The notes under the pieces are model-generated. The model was not told where the DNA came from. It saw only the letters and a list, made by a program, of their open reading frames with translations, and made no database searches. 24,843 bases of DNA from JALXCG01 sp026991065 [NCBI: Gemmatimonadota bacterium]. GTDB lineage: Bacteria > GCA-2686955. This document shows positions 22,978 to 24,843 of the stretch, one piece after another (the first letter of the stretch is position 1; every line of letters begins with the position of its first letter). Where the stretch lies: assembly GCA_026991065.1 (NCBI GenBank), contig JALXCG010000081.1:1-24843 (forward strand), read 5' to 3'. A program made the position numbers and the translations under genes.

Positions 22978-23529
22978 ATGACCATCCAGTTCGAGCCGAT
23001 CGGCCGCATCGAAAGCCCGTGGAAGTCCCTGGCCGGCATGCCAATTCAACCGGCAGGGGCGCGCGGTGTTGAAGGTCGTGTAGTCATTGACGCTCGTTGG
23101 GTCGATGGGCTTGCTGACATCGATGGGTTCTCTCATCTGATTCTGCTCTACCACCTGCATCGGGTTCGGGGCTTCAAACTCCGGGTCACCCCGTTTCTGG
23201 ATCGCACCGCGCGCGGGATTTTCGCAACTCGGGCACCGCTCCGCCCGAACCCCCTTGGTCTCTCTATCGTCCGACTGGTACGCCGTGAAGGTCGTGTCTT
23301 ACATATTCAGGATATCGACGTTCTCGACGGCACGCCTCTGATCGACGTCAAGCCCTGGGTGGCAGACTTCGATATGGTCAGGGACGCTCACGCGGGTTGG
23401 TATGAGAGCGCTCGACACGATGTCAGCTCGTATCGCTCCGATGCGCGCTTTCAGTCGGGCGAAGACGCTCCAACCGTTGAAAAGCAGGTGGAGAAGAGCC
23501 ATGAGCAGCATGGGAACAGCGACAGATGA
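22978..23529 (+). CDS. trmO: tRNA t6A37 methyltransferase TrmO (TsaA/YaeB family)
   Basis: 183 residues from ATG 22978, 11 nt after cdaA, with GAGAAG upstream. TrmO uses S-adenosylmethionine to N6-methylate threonylcarbamoyl-adenosine at position 37 of certain tRNAs (tRNA-Thr in E. coli). Family features are FEPIGRIESPWKSLAGMPIQP at the N-terminus, IDGFSHLILLYHLHR, the signature RAPLRPNPLGLS near residue 83-94, and the C-terminal LDGTPLIDVKPWVADFD. It is shorter than the E. coli enzyme (about 235 residues), as for many bacterial TsaA-domain proteins that lack the extra C-terminal domain. The last ~30 residues are polar and overlap the next gene by 29 nt. Some TsaA-fold proteins are not proven tRNA enzymes, so substrate assignment is by family. 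Confidence 0.88.
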   Translation: MTIQFEPIGRIESPWKSLAGMPIQPAGARGVEGRVVIDARWVDGLADIDGFSHLILLYHLHRVRGFKLRVTPFLDRTARGIFATRAPLRPNPLGLSIVRLVRREGRVLHIQDIDVLDGTPLIDVKPWVADFDMVRDAHAGWYESARHDVSSYRSDARFQSGEDAPTVEKQVEKSHEQHGNSDR

Positions 23530-24843
23530 CGGTACGCATGCGCTGACTACCGTCATTGTCGGTGGCGGCCGCGGTTGTGAGGCTGTTCTCCGAATGGTCG
23601 AAGCTGGAGATCTGGGCCAGTTTCACATGCGGATCATTGGCGTCGCGGACATTCGCACCAACGCGATTGGTCTCCAGTATGCGCGCCAAATCGGTGTGCC
23701 CCGAATCACGCACGACTATCGGGAACTCCTGGCTCTTCCCGGCGTTGACCTGGTGATCGAGCTTACCGGATCGGATCGGGTTCGCGACCAAATCGAAGAG
23801 ATCCGTCCACGGCACGTTCGCCTGATTGACCACTTCGGCGCGCGCTTGTTCTGGCAATTGCATCAGGCGCAGCAAGCCAATGCTCGCCAGCGACAGGAGA
23901 TGCAAGAGAAAATCGAGGCGGAGCAAGCCCGAATCAAGCAGATCTTCGATTCGATTCCCGATTCCATCGTGGTGATCGACCGCAACATGCGGATTGTTCA
24001 GGCCAACGCTTCATTTCTGCGCAGTGCGAATCGCGATCTTGAATCGGTTCTTGGAGATCAGTGCTATCTGGCGGCGGAGGAGATCCGCGGGGATTGCGAA
24101 GTAGAGCAGGACAACTGCCCGTTTTCGGCGGTCATGACCGATTGCCGGCCACGCACGGTGGTTCGCCGCTTTGAACACGAAGATGGTTCGGTCCGCTATG
24201 CGTCCATCGTTGCGGCTCCGCTCTTCGACACTGCCGGAGAAGCGATCGGCATGCTGGAGATGACTCGCGACATCTCCCACCGAATTCGCCTCGAAGAGGA
24301 GATCCGCGCGACTGAGATCCGGTTCGAGAAATTCATGCGGATGGCCCCCTTGGCAAGCTGGATAAAGGACCAACAAGGGCGCTACCTGCGGGCCAATCCG
24401 GCACTGTGCAGGCTGTTCTGCAAGACTGCTCAGGAGATTATCGGCAAGACTGATGACGAAATCATGCCGCGGCGATCGGCCCAGGTGCTCCACCGTGGGG
24501 ACCGGCGAATCCTCATCGGGCAACGACAATTGACCTACGATGCTCAAGTGAGGATCAATGGCAAGCGCAAGCACCTGTCCATCATCAAATACCCGATCCT
24601 GGATTCGCAGGGAGCCGTCGCAGCACTCGGCGGGGTATATCAAGATGTTAGCGACAAGAAGGAGGCGGAACGCGAACTGAGCCGAACCCGCAACTACTTG
24701 CAGAGAATCCTGGACAACTCACCGTTGATCATCGTCACCACCGACCTCGATGGGCTGATTGTATCGTTCAACCGGGGAGCAGAGGAGATCCTGGGGTACG
24801 CCGCGAAGGAAGTAGAGGGTAAACGGGCGGCGGATCTTTACAA
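23501..24843 (+). CDS. Multi-PAS sensor protein with N-terminal Rossmann-like domain (partial)
   Basis: The open frame runs from ATG 23501 off the window end (447 codons seen). GGTGGAGAAG precedes the ATG, and the start lies within trmO (29-nt overlap); ATG 23510 is an in-frame alternative. Residues ~14-125 look like a nucleotide-binding Rossmann domain: TVIVGGGRGCEAVL (G21-E27), IIGVADIRTNAIGLQYA, VDLVIELTGS. A Gln/Glu-rich coiled coil (~125-147) follows. Three PAS domains come next at ~148-265, ~275-395 and ~404 onward. PAS1 has a Cys cluster (C188, C199, C206, C215) of the type seen in redox or metal-binding PAS domains. The missing C-terminus is probably a histidine kinase, GGDEF or sigma-54 activator output domain; this cannot be decided here. 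Confidence 0.85.
   Translation, partial: MSSMGTATDDGTHALTTVIVGGGRGCEAVLRMVEAGDLGQFHMRIIGVADIRTNAIGLQYARQIGVPRITHDYRELLALPGVDLVIELTGSDRVRDQIEEIRPRHVRLIDHFGARLFWQLHQAQQANARQRQEMQEKIEAEQARIKQIFDSIPDSIVVIDRNMRIVQANASFLRSANRDLESVLGDQCYLAAEEIRGDCEVEQDNCPFSAVMTDCRPRTVVRRFEHEDGSVRYASIVAAPLFDTAGEAIGMLEMTRDISHRIRLEEEIRATEIRFEKFMRMAPLASWIKDQQGRYLRANPALCRLFCKTAQEIIGKTDDEIMPRRSAQVLHRGDRRILIGQRQLTYDAQVRINGKRKHLSIIKYPILDSQGAVAALGGVYQDVSDKKEAERELSRTRNYLQRILDNSPLIIVTTDLDGLIVSFNRGAEEILGYAAKEVEGKRAADLY

Noticed and set aside
1-24843. CRISPR arrays, insertion sequences, prophage genes or defence systems
   Set aside because: No regularly spaced direct repeats, transposase, integrase or phage structural motifs were seen. 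Gene content is envelope and housekeeping.

Overview
The window (about 60% G+C by eye) looks like chromosome from a Gram-negative, outer-membrane-bearing bacterium. Markers are PorV-like and Omp85-type barrels, a lipoprotein, a GWxTD-domain protein, secreted PQQ-type propellers and a tilS-hpt-ftsH-folP-cdaA block. This mix suggests the FCB superphylum or an uncultured relative (for example Eisenbacteria, Krumholzibacteriota or Gemmatimonadota-like lineages). That placement is inference; no rRNA or other taxonomic marker is present.

Layout. (1) 1-1113: a 24-bp perfect inverted repeat at the window edge, then one secreted protein of unknown function on the minus strand. (2) 1342-11386, plus strand: a run of seven exported-protein genes: a PorV-like barrel, an unknown envelope protein, a barrel with an N-terminal CBM48 glycan-binding domain, a CBM48 lipoprotein, a Cys/His-rich secreted protein, a metallopeptidase-propeller-Omp85 chimera and a GWxTD protein. 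Several are joined by 4-nt start/stop overlaps. (3) 11478-16667, minus strand: dnaK, preceded by a near-consensus sigma-54 promoter with two matching upstream palindromes, and a two-gene operon of paralogous PQQ-like propellers. (4) 16873-24843, plus strand: a CAU-anticodon tRNA, a structured leader, then tilS, hpt, ftsH, folP, cdaA, trmO and the 5' part of a multi-PAS sensor with an N-terminal nucleotide-binding-like domain.

How the parts fit. Region 2 reads as one cell-surface module: barrels plus alpha-glucan-type binding domains, followed by envelope maturation or proteolysis proteins. Region 4 is a familiar housekeeping cluster (tRNA decoding, purine salvage, membrane proteolysis, folate, c-di-AMP) that ends in a sensory gene overlapping trmO.

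Most notable: sigma-54 control of dnaK with a two-copy GCCAACRTGGC activator-like site; the CBM48/barrel surface operon; the leader with mutually exclusive hairpins between a CAU tRNA and tilS, the enzyme family that modifies a CAU tRNA; and two genes (hpt, folP) whose best ribosome binding site precedes a CTG codon.
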